A DNA stretch of 64,000 nucleotides. It comes from Chitinophagales bacterium (lineage in GTDB: Bacteria > Bacteroidota > Bacteroidia > Chitinophagales > Saprospiraceae). Positions 9,444-18,735 of the stretch are shown in pieces. The notes beneath the pieces were generated by a model. That model worked only from the letters and a program-made list of their open reading frames with translations, searched no databases and was not told the DNA's origin. The stretch's first letter is position 1. Each line of letters opens with the position of its first letter. The position numbers and the translations under genes were made by a program. The stretch spans positions 153,812 through 217,811 of the forward strand of contig JAAFJY010000009.1 of the NCBI GenBank assembly GCA_013299105.1, written 5' to 3'.

Positions 9444-12008
9444 TTACTTCTTCCGCTTGTCTTGCTTGCGCTTGTCCGTGTTTTGGCGTGGTGTAGTGGC
9501 AGCAGGCGCACTTGGGGTACGCGGAGCTGGTTCAGGTTTGGGCGTAGGCGCAGGTTCTTCAAGCGGGTTTTTTACCAAATTGAAGATATTGGCCCCCAAA
9601 ATGCCCAAAGTGCCGATCAACAAAGCCCAAGAACTAGCCATTGAGATGCTTCGACCTTTCGCAAAAGACTTTGGCTCAAAACGGAACTCAATGTTGTGCT
9701 CCCCAGCCGGAATACGCAGGCCGCGTAGGGCGTAATTCACGCGAATGTATTCAACAGGCTTGTTGTCAATATAAGCGGTCCAGCCTTTGTCAGGCCCATA
9801 CCAAATATCTGAGAACACGGCAAATGATTCAGCTTTGCTACTCGACTGGTAGCTCAATTTCACTGGATGGTACTTGGTGAGGTAGATGGTGTTGTCCACA
9901 TTGTCGGGCTCCAAGCCTTTGATGTAACTGGCGAATTCCTCGTGTACCACCGCGTGTTTGGCGGGGTCAAAAGGCTGCTCGGCACCCAATGCATTGATTT
10001 CTTCATTAGGGGTTTTAACCACGATGAAACTATCAATCATCCAGGCATTGCCCAAGGCCCCGGGATTGAGTTGGGAGATAGGTGGCTGCCCCTCGGCTGG
10101 GGTAACAATGAAGTACTTGGCGTTGAGCATATTGTACACCTTGATATTGCCAGGGCCTAGGTGGCGGTCGATTAAGTCTTGGTAGCGCTGCAACTTAGCC
10201 GGGCTGTATCCACCGATGGCCTTGTGCGCATTCGATGCAACAGGAGACTGGAATGCATCAGGGCTGCTTTCGTGTACGCGGTAATACAAATCTTTTTCTT
10301 TGGCCAAAATTTCCTGGTCAACCGGGCGCGGTTCTGCGTTGGCCTGGATGGCGCTAGGTGCTTGGAAATTTTCGCTATTGAGGTAGCGGCGGCCCACTCC
10401 CCATACATCGAAGAGGCCCAAAACCCCGATACCCGCCAAAAGCACAATCTTGTTTGTCCGATTGGTCGCCCAAGCCCAAATCAGGCCCGAACAAGCGACC
10501 AAAAGAAAGAAACTGCGCCAGGCATCGCTGCTGAATAAGGATTTGCGGTCAGCAATCAAAGCAGCGATATCAAGACCCCTTGCTTGTAAACTTGGATCAC
10601 CGGGGTTGGAAAAATCAAACAAAGAAGTCCCCAGCAAAGCCATAAGCAAGGTGATGCCGCCCAAAATCCCACCTCCAATTTTGAGGCCCTTGAGCACTTT
10701 TTCCCGATTGTCATCTTTGATGGCCAGCCCTAAGGCCAGGAAACCAAAAATGGGCACGATCACTGAAGTGATATTCGTGAAGGAACTAGGCGCACGGAAA
10801 CTGTTGTACAAAGGCAGGGTGTTGAACAAAAGTTGAGAAAGCCCCCCATCGTTTTTGCCCATTGATAAAAATAGGGAAATCAAGGTACCGAATAAACCCC
10901 ACCATTTCAAAGGGCCATTGACCGTGAATAAGCCCAAAGCGAACAGCAGCACACTGATGATCCCCAAGTAGCTGGGGCCAGAGGTGAAGGGCAATCCACC
11001 CCAGTACAAAGGCAATAAGACCCCTGGGCCTAATTGGGCTCCCTTGGCCTGTAGGTCTGCAACTACTTTTGAATTGCTGGGAGCAGGTTCGCCGCCAGAA
11101 CCCCCAGCTGCGCCTGGGATGATTGATGCAAGCAAGTCAATTGAGGTGTTGCTCCATTGCATGGCGTAGTCAAAACTCAAGCCATTGGAATTCAATTGCT
11201 GTGGTTGCCCGTCGGTGGTTTTTTCTGGTGCCAAAATAGCTCCACCACGCATGGTAGCGTCTTTGTATTCGAGGGTGGGCAAGACATTGGAAGCTCCCGT
11301 TCCCATGCCAATGAGGCCGAATACCAACAAACTGGCAGTAGCAAATACGAAGGACATCAATTCACCCTTTCGTAGGCTTTGGACAAACTGAGCTACACCA
11401 AAAGCCAATAAAGTAAGAGCCAGGTAATAGGTCATCTGGATGTGGTTGGAGAAAAGGTGCAGGGCCGTAGCCAGCCCAAAGATCAAACCACCCGATAAGT
11501 ATTTCTTTTGGTAAGCCTGGACAATGCCCGCCACCAATAAAGGGCTGTAACAAATGACGCTGAACTTGGACGTGTGGCCAGTAACATACATCGAAAGGTT
11601 GTTGGTGCCCAAAGCAAAAACGATGCCCCCGATGATGCCTACCCAAGGATCGACTTTTAACACCATCAAAAGGATGTAAAAGCACAACATGGCCGAAAAG
11701 AAACGACCTATGGGACGGTTGATGCCCAAATGAAAGATGCGGTCGTACAAGCCACTTTGGTTGCCCTCGCGAATGGTATAAGTCTGATAGGTAGGCATAC
11801 CACCAAACATCGAATTGGTCCAAAGGGGCAGACGGCCGTCCACTTTCTGGTACTTTTCCATTTCGCTGGCTGATGCTTTTACATTGGCCAAATCTCCTTG
11901 AGTCAACACTTTGCCTTGCAATTGCGGCGCAAAGTACAGGGCCGCAGCAGCCAAAAAGACGCCAATGGCGATCAGGTGGGGTAGGGCCTTTTTCAGCAAG
12001 TAATTCAT
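9444..12008 (-). CDS. YfhO-like polytopic membrane protein
   Basis: The product has 854 residues. About a dozen hydrophobic segments are spread from residues 8-30 through about 540, then a large soluble domain, one more helix (SMASSWALLIGTLGILGANIF, near 790) and a Pro/Ala-rich charged tail (EPAPTPKPEPAPRTPSAPA, then a Lys/Arg-rich end). The start region (PQLQGKVLTQGDLANVKASASEM) and the GGMPTYQ motif are typical of Bacteroidota YfhO-type proteins. Family members are thought to act on lipid-linked sugars, such as glycosylation of teichoic acid precursors in Firmicutes; the role here is unknown. gpsA begins 80 bases upstream of the start on the same strand, so the two may be cotranscribed. Confidence 0.8.
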   Translation of the reverse strand: MNYLLKKALPHLIAIGVFLAAAALYFAPQLQGKVLTQGDLANVKASASEMEKYQKVDGRLPLWTNSMFGGMPTYQTYTIREGNQSGLYDRIFHLGINRPIGRFFSAMLCFYILLMVLKVDPWVGIIGGIVFALGTNNLSMYVTGHTSKFSVICYSPLLVAGIVQAYQKKYLSGGLIFGLATALHLFSNHIQMTYYLALTLLAFGVAQFVQSLRKGELMSFVFATASLLVFGLIGMGTGASNVLPTLEYKDATMRGGAILAPEKTTDGQPQQLNSNGLSFDYAMQWSNTSIDLLASIIPGAAGGSGGEPAPSNSKVVADLQAKGAQLGPGVLLPLYWGGLPFTSGPSYLGIISVLLFALGLFTVNGPLKWWGLFGTLISLFLSMGKNDGGLSQLLFNTLPLYNSFRAPSSFTNITSVIVPIFGFLALGLAIKDDNREKVLKGLKIGGGILGGITLLMALLGTSLFDFSNPGDPSLQARGLDIAALIADRKSLFSSDAWRSFFLLVACSGLIWAWATNRTNKIVLLAGIGVLGLFDVWGVGRRYLNSENFQAPSAIQANAEPRPVDQEILAKEKDLYYRVHESSPDAFQSPVASNAHKAIGGYSPAKLQRYQDLIDRHLGPGNIKVYNMLNAKYFIVTPAEGQPPISQLNPGALGNAWMIDSFIVVKTPNEEINALGAEQPFDPAKHAVVHEEFASYIKGLEPDNVDNTIYLTKYHPVKLSYQSSSKAESFAVFSDIWYGPDKGWTAYIDNKPVEYIRVNYALRGLRIPAGEHNIEFRFEPKSFAKGRSISMASSWALLIGTLGILGANIFNLVKNPLEEPAPTPKPEPAPRTPSAPAATTPRQNTDKRKQDKRKK

Positions 12009-12088
12009 AACAATGATTAGGTTAAATGCTCGCAGGACTAGGTATTTGAAAATGCCTCGGCACTGCGTTATTTTTTAGGTGAAAATGA

Positions 12089-13129
12089 CTATAAAAAATC
12101 CACATCCACATCATATGGATAAGTCACCAAGTAATTGATGGCTTTGTCGATCGAAAAGTTGTCGAAAACGATTTCGTGCAACATATGGATGATTGGAAGG
12201 CGCAATTTATGATAATTCGCCAAATGCCAGGTAATTTTCAGGGTACGAACCCCTTCGGCTAGTTCTGGCATGGTATTTTGGATGGTCTCATTGGTCTCAC
12301 CTTGTCCCAGTCGATAGCCATAGGTAAAGTTTCGGCTCTTGGAACTGGTAGCCGTGGCAATGAGATCGCCAATGCCTGCAGCCCCCAAAAACGCCCCTGG
12401 AGTGGCCCCAAAAGCTTTGCCAAAACGGATCATTTCCATCAGGCCACGGGTGAGGAGCATGGCCTGGATGTTTTTGCCCAAGCCTTTGCCGCGTAAAACT
12501 CCCGAAGCCAGGGCAATAATGTTTTTCAAAGCCCCCGCTAATTCTGCCCCTAGGATATCGGGATTGCCAAAAACATGGAAAGCATCGGAACTCAAAACGC
12601 GCTGGGCTTCATCAATCACTTCATCGAAAACGCTGCCAATCACCGTAGCAGTGGGTTGCCCTTCGATGATTTCTGTAGCTAGGTTGGGCCCCGACAAGCA
12701 ACCAACCCTCCTGACTACACTTTCTTGGGTGATGATTTGGCTCATGGTGCTGACATGCCTTGGCTCCAGGCCCTTGTCCCAATCCGCTTCCGCAATGCCT
12801 TTTACATCAAAACCCTTGGTGCCATGGATGAGAATATGGTAAGGCCGAAGGTGTGGACCTAGTCGCTGCATCATGGCCCGAAAGTTCTCGGAAGGCACAA
12901 TCGGGAAAATTAAGGTGCATTTTTGCGCCAGTTCTTCTACACTGGTGGTGGCTTGTACTCGCGTTGATAAAGTTACACCAAAATTGAGGTGGGTATTGTT
13001 GATGTTGTCTACAACGGCTTGTTTTCGGCTGTAAATGAGCACATCTACATTGTGTGCCAGTAAGTTGGCAATGGCCATGCCAAAACTCCCCGATCCAACT
13101 ACACCAACGATTTCCTTTGCTTGCGGCAT
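12089..13129 (-). CDS. gpsA: NAD(P)-dependent glycerol-3-phosphate dehydrogenase
   Basis: The product has 346 residues, the normal size for GpsA. The N-terminal Rossmann motif is GVVGSGSFGMAIA (residues 9-21), with FPIVPSENFR, the SGPNLATEI region, LAGALKNIIALASGV carrying the conserved catalytic Lys, and AGIGDLIATATSSKSRNFTYG in the substrate domain. It reduces dihydroxyacetone phosphate to sn-glycerol 3-phosphate for phospholipid synthesis in the cytosol. It precedes the YfhO-like gene on the same strand. The upstream ~300 bases to the divergent hydrolase gene contain an imperfect inverted repeat (ATACCCAA near 13274 and TTGGGTAT near 13315) of unknown role. Confidence 0.95.
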   Translation of the reverse strand: MPQAKEIVGVVGSGSFGMAIANLLAHNVDVLIYSRKQAVVDNINNTHLNFGVTLSTRVQATTSVEELAQKCTLIFPIVPSENFRAMMQRLGPHLRPYHILIHGTKGFDVKGIAEADWDKGLEPRHVSTMSQIITQESVVRRVGCLSGPNLATEIIEGQPTATVIGSVFDEVIDEAQRVLSSDAFHVFGNPDILGAELAGALKNIIALASGVLRGKGLGKNIQAMLLTRGLMEMIRFGKAFGATPGAFLGAAGIGDLIATATSSKSRNFTYGYRLGQGETNETIQNTMPELAEGVRTLKITWHLANYHKLRLPIIHMLHEIVFDNFSIDKAINYLVTYPYDVDVDFL

Positions 13130-13427
13130 GAATGAGCTTCAATTTGGCGTAAAAGTAAAGTTCTTCATGGAAATCACAGCCCTTGATTCAACGATTTTGC
13201 GCTTTTTTTCGTTTTGGATAAACAGACTGCTTGAATAGAAGGTGATGGAGGTTAGGGCGTCTCTAAAAAAAACATACCCAAGGCGCAACTAAGGCATTTT
13301 GAATTTGGGTATCTTATTTTTTGCAAAGCCCCTTAATTATTGAACCCCTGTTGTCACTTTTAGGTATGAAAAGCGTCTAATTTGTAAACTAATTCCATTT
13401 GCCAAACTGGTATTTGCATTCAAAGTC

Positions 13428-14501
13428 ATGATTTTTTTTAGCAAAAGTGAAAAGTACAACTGGAACCTACCTAAGCCAGGCCCTTGGACCAAACGCGGCA
13501 CCATGCTGAGTTTGGTGGCAATGGTGTTTTGGTTTTCAGCTTACACCCCGCCCCAAGGACCAACCCTGCCTGCCCAGCCCGAAACGGGATATGGTGGAGC
13601 AATTTATCCGCACGACAGCGTGGTGATGAGCGCTTTTGCCGAAAAAGCAGAGGGCTTTTGGTTGTTTGAGCCCGCTTTTCCCCGACCCGATTCTGCGCAT
13701 GTCATCGTATTCAATCACGGTTATGCAGCACTCAATCCAATGGCTTATGGGGGCTGGATCAAGCACTTGGTGCGCAAGGGAAATATTGTGATTTATCCGC
13801 GTTACCAGCAAAACATGTTGCTGCCCTCGTCCGAACAATTTCCAGCCAATGTGGCCCAGGGTATCCGTGACGCCTTGACCGAACTAAATACTGGCGATCA
13901 TGTACGGCCCAAAGTGAAGCAACTGATCATGATCGGCCATTCTTATGGCGGTGCCATTTCTGCCTATTTGGGGGTGAAATACGAGCGTTACGGCATTCCG
14001 CAACCCAAGGGGCTTTTGCTTTGCGCACCTGGCACGGGGCCACTCAATGGTGCCAAACTGGACGACTACAGTGGATTACCCGCCGACACCAAAATGTTGA
14101 TCGTATCCAGCGCTGACGATCAAGTGGTGAAAGAACCTTTTCAAAGGGTAATTTTCAATACCGCAGTCAATACGCCCAACCGGAATTTCCTCAAAATCTA
14201 CGCCGACGAGCACGGCTTACCCGCCATCCACGCCCACCACAACGAGTGCTACAGCCTGGATGAAAAATTTGACGTAGGTCTGCGCAACCCCACCATCCTG
14301 CGCAGCTACCTCGTGGGCCGTACCGATGCTGTGGACTATTACGGCTTCTGGAAATGGGGCGATGCCCTGATCGATTGTGTGCGCAATGGCCAGGGTTGCG
14401 AAATGGCTTTTGGCGATACCGAAGCGCAAAAAAACCTGGGCAAGTGGACCGATGGGCAGGCGATCAAGGCGGTGGAGGTGAGCTTGCCTGTGGGGGAATG
14501 A
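13428..14501 (+). CDS. Alpha/beta hydrolase, membrane-anchored or exported
   Basis: The product has 357 residues. A hydrophobic segment (MLSLVAMVFWFSAYTPP, residues 26-42) follows a short positive N-terminus, suggesting export or an N-terminal anchor; ATG at residue 26 is an alternative start. The nucleophile elbow is MIGHSYGGAIS with Ser172. An oxyanion-type HGY follows strand 3 (VFNHGYAALNP). Candidate acid and base are the Asp in SSADDQVV and the His in DEHGLPAIHAHH. The fold resembles dienelactone-hydrolase/chlorophyllase-like esterases. Substrate unknown. The gene stands alone, convergent with the TonB receptor gene. Confidence 0.75.
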   Translation: MIFFSKSEKYNWNLPKPGPWTKRGTMLSLVAMVFWFSAYTPPQGPTLPAQPETGYGGAIYPHDSVVMSAFAEKAEGFWLFEPAFPRPDSAHVIVFNHGYAALNPMAYGGWIKHLVRKGNIVIYPRYQQNMLLPSSEQFPANVAQGIRDALTELNTGDHVRPKVKQLIMIGHSYGGAISAYLGVKYERYGIPQPKGLLLCAPGTGPLNGAKLDDYSGLPADTKMLIVSSADDQVVKEPFQRVIFNTAVNTPNRNFLKIYADEHGLPAIHAHHNECYSLDEKFDVGLRNPTILRSYLVGRTDAVDYYGFWKWGDALIDCVRNGQGCEMAFGDTEAQKNLGKWTDGQAIKAVEVSLPVGE

Positions 14502-14508
14502 TTTTTTT

Positions 14509-14900
14509 ACATACGATAGACGATATACGACTTACGACATATGATTTAGGGGCTCGCTGGGGGGATTGGAGGTGCTTCAAGCAATTGTTTCCACGATCTG
14601 TTGTTTCTATTTTGTATTTATAGTTTTTGACAATTAACGATTGTATCGAACGTGAAAAAATGCAAAAGAGCCAGGTTTGAAGGAAAAACCTGGCTCTTTT
14701 GCGTATACAGCACTAAAGTAACGTGGATTCCGAGTGAAAAACATTGTTTTTCAAGGGGTTTTTCTAAAGAACAGACATACAATCATCAATTTTCAATTTC
14801 AAAAATCTCAAACCGTACAAACGAAAACTCAAAACACGACAAATCTCCCCAGCGAGCCTCTAAATCATATGTCGTATATGGTATGTCGTCTATCGTATGT
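14509..14900. repeat. Long inverted repeat between convergent genes
   Basis: The left arm 14509-14563 (from ACATACGATAGACGATA to GGGCTCGCTGGGG) is a near-complete inverted copy of the right arm 14847-14900 (from CCCCAGCGAGCCTC to TATCGTATGT). Each arm also contains internal repeats of ACATACGA/ACTTACGACATA type. The arms enclose ~283 bases with a strong hairpin in the middle. The structure spans the gap between convergent genes; it could be a small non-autonomous element or a two-way terminator region. Confidence 0.7.
14662..14702. terminator. Strong hairpin terminator
   Basis: GCAAAAGAGCCAGGTTT (14662-14678) pairs perfectly with AAACCTGGCTCTTTTGC (14686-14702) across a 7-base loop. It sits between convergent genes ending at 14501 (+) and 14913 (-) and can serve both. 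Confidence 0.8.
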
Positions 14901-14912
14901 CAAAACTAGGCA

Positions 14913-17280
14913 TCACTTCTGCTTCCCTACAAAGTTGTATTGCAAACCCCAGCCGATGCTGCGGGGAGCTGCGGGGCTGAAATTGGTACGGTCCGTAGGG
15001 TTGTTGCCCCTTGAGGCACTGGCCACATACAACTCATTGGTGGCATTGAGCACATTGACGAAGAGGTCCACATTTTTAAAGGTGTAACCCACCCGCATGT
15101 TCAAAACACTTACGCCTTTGAATCCCAAGAAACCTTCATCCTCGAAACGGATGGTATTGATCTGGTTGAGGAACCAAGGGCTCAAGCGTTGCCATTCTGC
15201 CGACAAGCGCAGGCTTTTGGCCCATTTTGGTTGGTAAATCACCTCGGTGTTGGCAATCAGGCGAGGAGAATTTGGCATTTCTTTGCCATCGAGTTTTTGC
15301 AAAGCATCGGTGGGGCGATTGGAGAGTTGAAAATCTTCAAAACGGTGCAATGCCGTAGCTCCTCCAATGCGCACCATCCATTCAGGATTGGGTGCAAAAG
15401 TCACGCCAAACTCCAAACCCTGGTGCAAAGTCCGCCCTGCACTTTGGAAATCCGTAGAGTTGTCGGGTTGGCGGATTTGCAACAACTCGTCGCGCCCCTC
15501 CAAACGATAGATGGTGGCGTCGATGTTCAGTCTGCGTTTGAACAAGGCCAGCCAAACCCCCATTTCTGAATTGCGGAAATAGGCTGGTTTGAGGTTGTAA
15601 TAAAAAGGATCTTGCCCTGCTTGCACATTGGGTCGGCGGCGGAACACTTGGGTCACTCCCGGAGGGGCGAAGCCCAGGCTGTAGTTGCCATAAAAGCCCA
15701 CATTGGGGTGCAGAGCATAAGTAGCGCCAATTTTGGGACTGATTTGCTGGTAATTGCGGGTTCCCTGGCTTTTTGTCGAGGAAGTTTTCGTAATCAAAAC
15801 CAAAATCGTCGTAACGCAAGCCAGCGGTAATGCGCAATTTTTCGATCGGGCTGACTTCCAATTGGGTGTAAAGCCCCAGGTTGTGTACCTGAGCCTCGTA
15901 GTCGGCAATTTTGATGTCGGGACGGTCGCCTTTGAAACGGTACTTTTTCACACTGCGGCCATCGGCGCGCAAGTCTGCGAGTAGGTCAATCTGAAAAGCA
16001 TTGTATTGCTGTGGAGTATATTCATAAGAACCACCTACCAAGACGCTGCTACGCAAAAAATTGAAGTTTTGGCGGTGCTGGGCAATTACCCCGTAAGAAT
16101 TGAACACGCTTTGGTTCTTTTCACTGGTGGCCGTAGTTGATCGCGTGGTCCAGCGCACAGTATGGTTGGGGCTCATTTGGTAATCGTTGAAACGGTGAAA
16201 CGCGGTCGCGAAGGACTCCGCATTTTTGTTCCAGCGGTGGTTCAAGGTCAAACGCGAACGCAAGGCTTTGATCCGGCGGTACATAAAGTCGTTGCTGGCC
16301 TCATAAGTGCGGCTGTAGTAGGCCGTACTGTCCAAACTCAAGCCCTCTTGGCCATCGTAATCATTGTAAGCAAATGCGCCAGTCAGCGTGGTGCGTGGGG
16401 CCAGGTAGTAGTCCAGACGGGCATTCAGGGCGTTTTTGGTGTAGTCGGTCCGCTCGCGCCAGCCATTTTTTTGTCCACCAATAAAACCGCCAACAAAAGC
16501 CCCTAGTTTTTTGCCTATCATGCCACCCGCATTGTATTGCAAGCGATTATAGTTGTATTGGTCTCCTTGGTAGCCAATCGAGAAAGTAGGCACCGCAGTA
16601 GGTTTGAGCGTGATGAGGTTGACGGCTCCCCCCACCGCTTCTGGGCCATAAATTGAAGAGGCAGGCCCTTTGACCACTTCAATGGATTGCAATGCCATGA
16701 TGTTGCTTTCAATCAGGCCATTGTGGTTGAACAAGCCCATTGGACGCACCGGAATGCCATCCTCCATGTACAAGAAATAAGCCGAGGTGGACATGGGTTG
16801 TCGAATGCTCATGTTGTGTCCTTCGCCCGTAAAGCGTTGCATGAACACACCAGGCACCTTGCTGATCAGTTCAGGGAGCGCAATTGCACGGGTTTGACGG
16901 ATCAGTTCAGACGAGATTTTGTCAATCGCCATTGGGGTTTCGCTTCTTTTTTGTTGTCCACGATTGGCCGTCACAACTACGGTTTCCAAACCAGTTGCGG
17001 TGGTGTTTAAGCCCAGGTTTAAAACCCCATTTGCGGGCACTTCCAGGTCCAGTCCTTCATAGCCCAATAAGCTGATTTTTAAGATTTTGGCGTCCGAACT
17101 CAAGGAAAAAGCACCTTGTGCGTCTGTGCTGGTGCCTTGTTGAGCAGTAGGGTCAAGGATGCTGACCCCAGCCAAGGGCTCTTTGCTTACAGCATCGTAG
17201 ATTTTGCCGTGCACTATTTTTTGGGCCAAAAGACTTTGGGCCGTCAAGATTAAACATAAGTAAAGAATTAGCTTCTTCAT
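14913..17280 (-). pseudogene. TonB-dependent outer membrane receptor, frameshifted
   Basis: The reconstructed product is about 788 residues. It starts at ATG 17280 with a signal peptide (LILYLCLILTAQSLLAQ), a carboxypeptidase-regulatory-like beta domain (VHGKIYDAVSKEPLAGVSI), a plug domain (LISKVPGVFMQ, VVKGPASSIYGPEAVGGAVNL) and barrel strands ending in GWGLQYNFVGKQK. The upstream frame is sensible to YENFLDKKPG; the barrel then continues one base out of phase (QGTRNYQQISPKIGATYALHP). The shift maps to about 15763-15775, next to T5 at 15770-15774 and CCC at 15763-15765 on the plus strand. The extra base could be a real mutation or a homopolymer error. The gene follows ABC permease genes, suggesting outer-membrane import linked to that transporter. 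Confidence 0.85.
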
Positions 17281-17377
17281 GCTAAATAGTTTTGAGAAAT
17301 TAAAAGAAGTTTGGGCAATAAAGGTCCAGGCCGCTGTATTGACAGCAGCACCAGTAGTTGTTGATAAGAAATGTGAT

Positions 17378-18706
17378 TTACGGATTTACACGTTCGATAA
17401 ATCGAGTGATGGGAATACGGTCATAGTCTTCCGCAGTCATTTTTTCCAGTTTGAAAATTTTCTCCGCGAAGTAGGCCCGGTAAATTTCGTGGGCTTCTTT
17501 CATTTGAGTTTGGAAAGCTTGATAGCGTTCATGCCCCGTGCCAGCCAGGTCCTCCAGGGCCAATTGGACCATCGGAGCAGGTGAAAACCAGCGAAAACGT
17601 TCCAAAAAGGCATTGCGCTCGGCGATCCGACCTTCAAGTGCTTTTTCCAAAGGAGCCACCGCTTTTTCAATGTTTTGGTTGCTGCTGAACGATACGGCGG
17701 CAAAGTTTTTGTAGTCGATTTGTTGGCTTTTGGGCATCAATTCAGGGTGGTCTTCGTAGAATTGCCCCAAAATTTGCTCGCTGTTTTTGCGGGCCTCAGC
17801 GGCGGCTTCCCTGGCTTCGGCAATCCATTTAATGCGAGAAGGAACCGGGTACCACACATTGACCAAAAGATTCAACATGGCGGGCACCAAAATGCTGAAT
17901 CCCAACCAGGCACTCACCAGAATGGCTGCGTTGCGCCCCGAACGACTTTGAGGCTTGTCGATCAAACTGGCCAAAACGAACCAAAAGCCCAAGTAAATCG
18001 CAACAATGCCCATCATTTTTAGCCAGCTTTCCAGGGGCAATGCCCGTCCGAAAATCCAGGTACCCAAGGCGCTGAGTAGCCCAAAACTCCCCAAGAGTAG
18101 GGCGTAACGCAGTACGCTTTTGGCCAGGGCTATTTGAAAAGTGGAGGCCAAACTACTTTGCAGAAAACTCAAAGTCCCCCTTTCGCGTTCCTGGACCAAC
18201 AAGTTGTAGCGCAAGGCAATGGCCAGTAGCGGCAACAATAACACGATCACAAAAGCCAAGTCAAATTGGCCATTGTACAGGATGCTGGCATTTTCGATCT
18301 CCTCGCTGTGGTAAAGCGCCTGTTTTTTGTTGAGGCTAAACTTGTAATAGTTGGCCTGCAAATCACTCTGACCAGCGGCGATGATTGCACTGGGCAATAC
18401 CGGCAAAGTAAAGTAACGATTGCCAGTCGCATTGGCCGCACCACCTGGTTCGAGGGGGTTGCGGTGGGAATTGCCAGTGAAAGTGGCTCCACTTTTTTGC
18501 AAAGTAGCTACGGTAGCCCGGCTTTCGCGGTGCAATTGGGCTTCTGCGTTGGCCACCTCCCGCAGGGCTTGCTCCTGAAAATCCAGGCGCTTTTGGCCCG
18601 TCCAGCAAGCGAGTAGTACAAATATACCCAGCAAACCCAAGCCAATTGGCAGTAAGCGCCCGGCTTTGAGGATTTGCCAATCGTAGTATAGGATGGTGAA
18701 AAACAT
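17378..18706 (-). CDS. ABC-2 type transporter permease (DUF3526-like), second copy
   Basis: The product has 442 residues from ATG 18706 (MFFTILYYDWQILKAGR); upstream in-frame sequence is not protein-like. There is one N-terminal helix (LLPIGLGLLGIFVLLACW), a large extracytoplasmic segment of ~120 residues (EVANAEAQLHRESRATV...), then five hydrophobic helices and a charged region before a final soluble tail. This layout fits the DUF3526/NosY-like ABC-2 permeases of Bacteroidota, usually found in pairs. It follows the first permease after ~29 bases and precedes the TonB receptor. It is intact although the ATPase and receptor genes are broken. Confidence 0.75.
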   Translation of the reverse strand: MFFTILYYDWQILKAGRLLPIGLGLLGIFVLLACWTGQKRLDFQEQALREVANAEAQLHRESRATVATLQKSGATFTGNSHRNPLEPGGAANATGNRYFTLPVLPSAIIAAGQSDLQANYYKFSLNKKQALYHSEEIENASILYNGQFDLAFVIVLLLPLLAIALRYNLLVQERERGTLSFLQSSLASTFQIALAKSVLRYALLLGSFGLLSALGTWIFGRALPLESWLKMMGIVAIYLGFWFVLASLIDKPQSRSGRNAAILVSAWLGFSILVPAMLNLLVNVWYPVPSRIKWIAEAREAAAEARKNSEQILGQFYEDHPELMPKSQQIDYKNFAAVSFSSNQNIEKAVAPLEKALEGRIAERNAFLERFRWFSPAPMVQLALEDLAGTGHERYQAFQTQMKEAHEIYRAYFAEKIFKLEKMTAEDYDRIPITRFIERVNP

Positions 18707-18735
18707 GGTCAATGTGCTTTGGTGTTGGGAATGGC

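Noticed and set aside
13274..13322. ATACCCAA/TTGGGTAT hairpin as terminator
   Set aside because: It lies between divergent gene starts, where no terminator is needed; its role is unclear.
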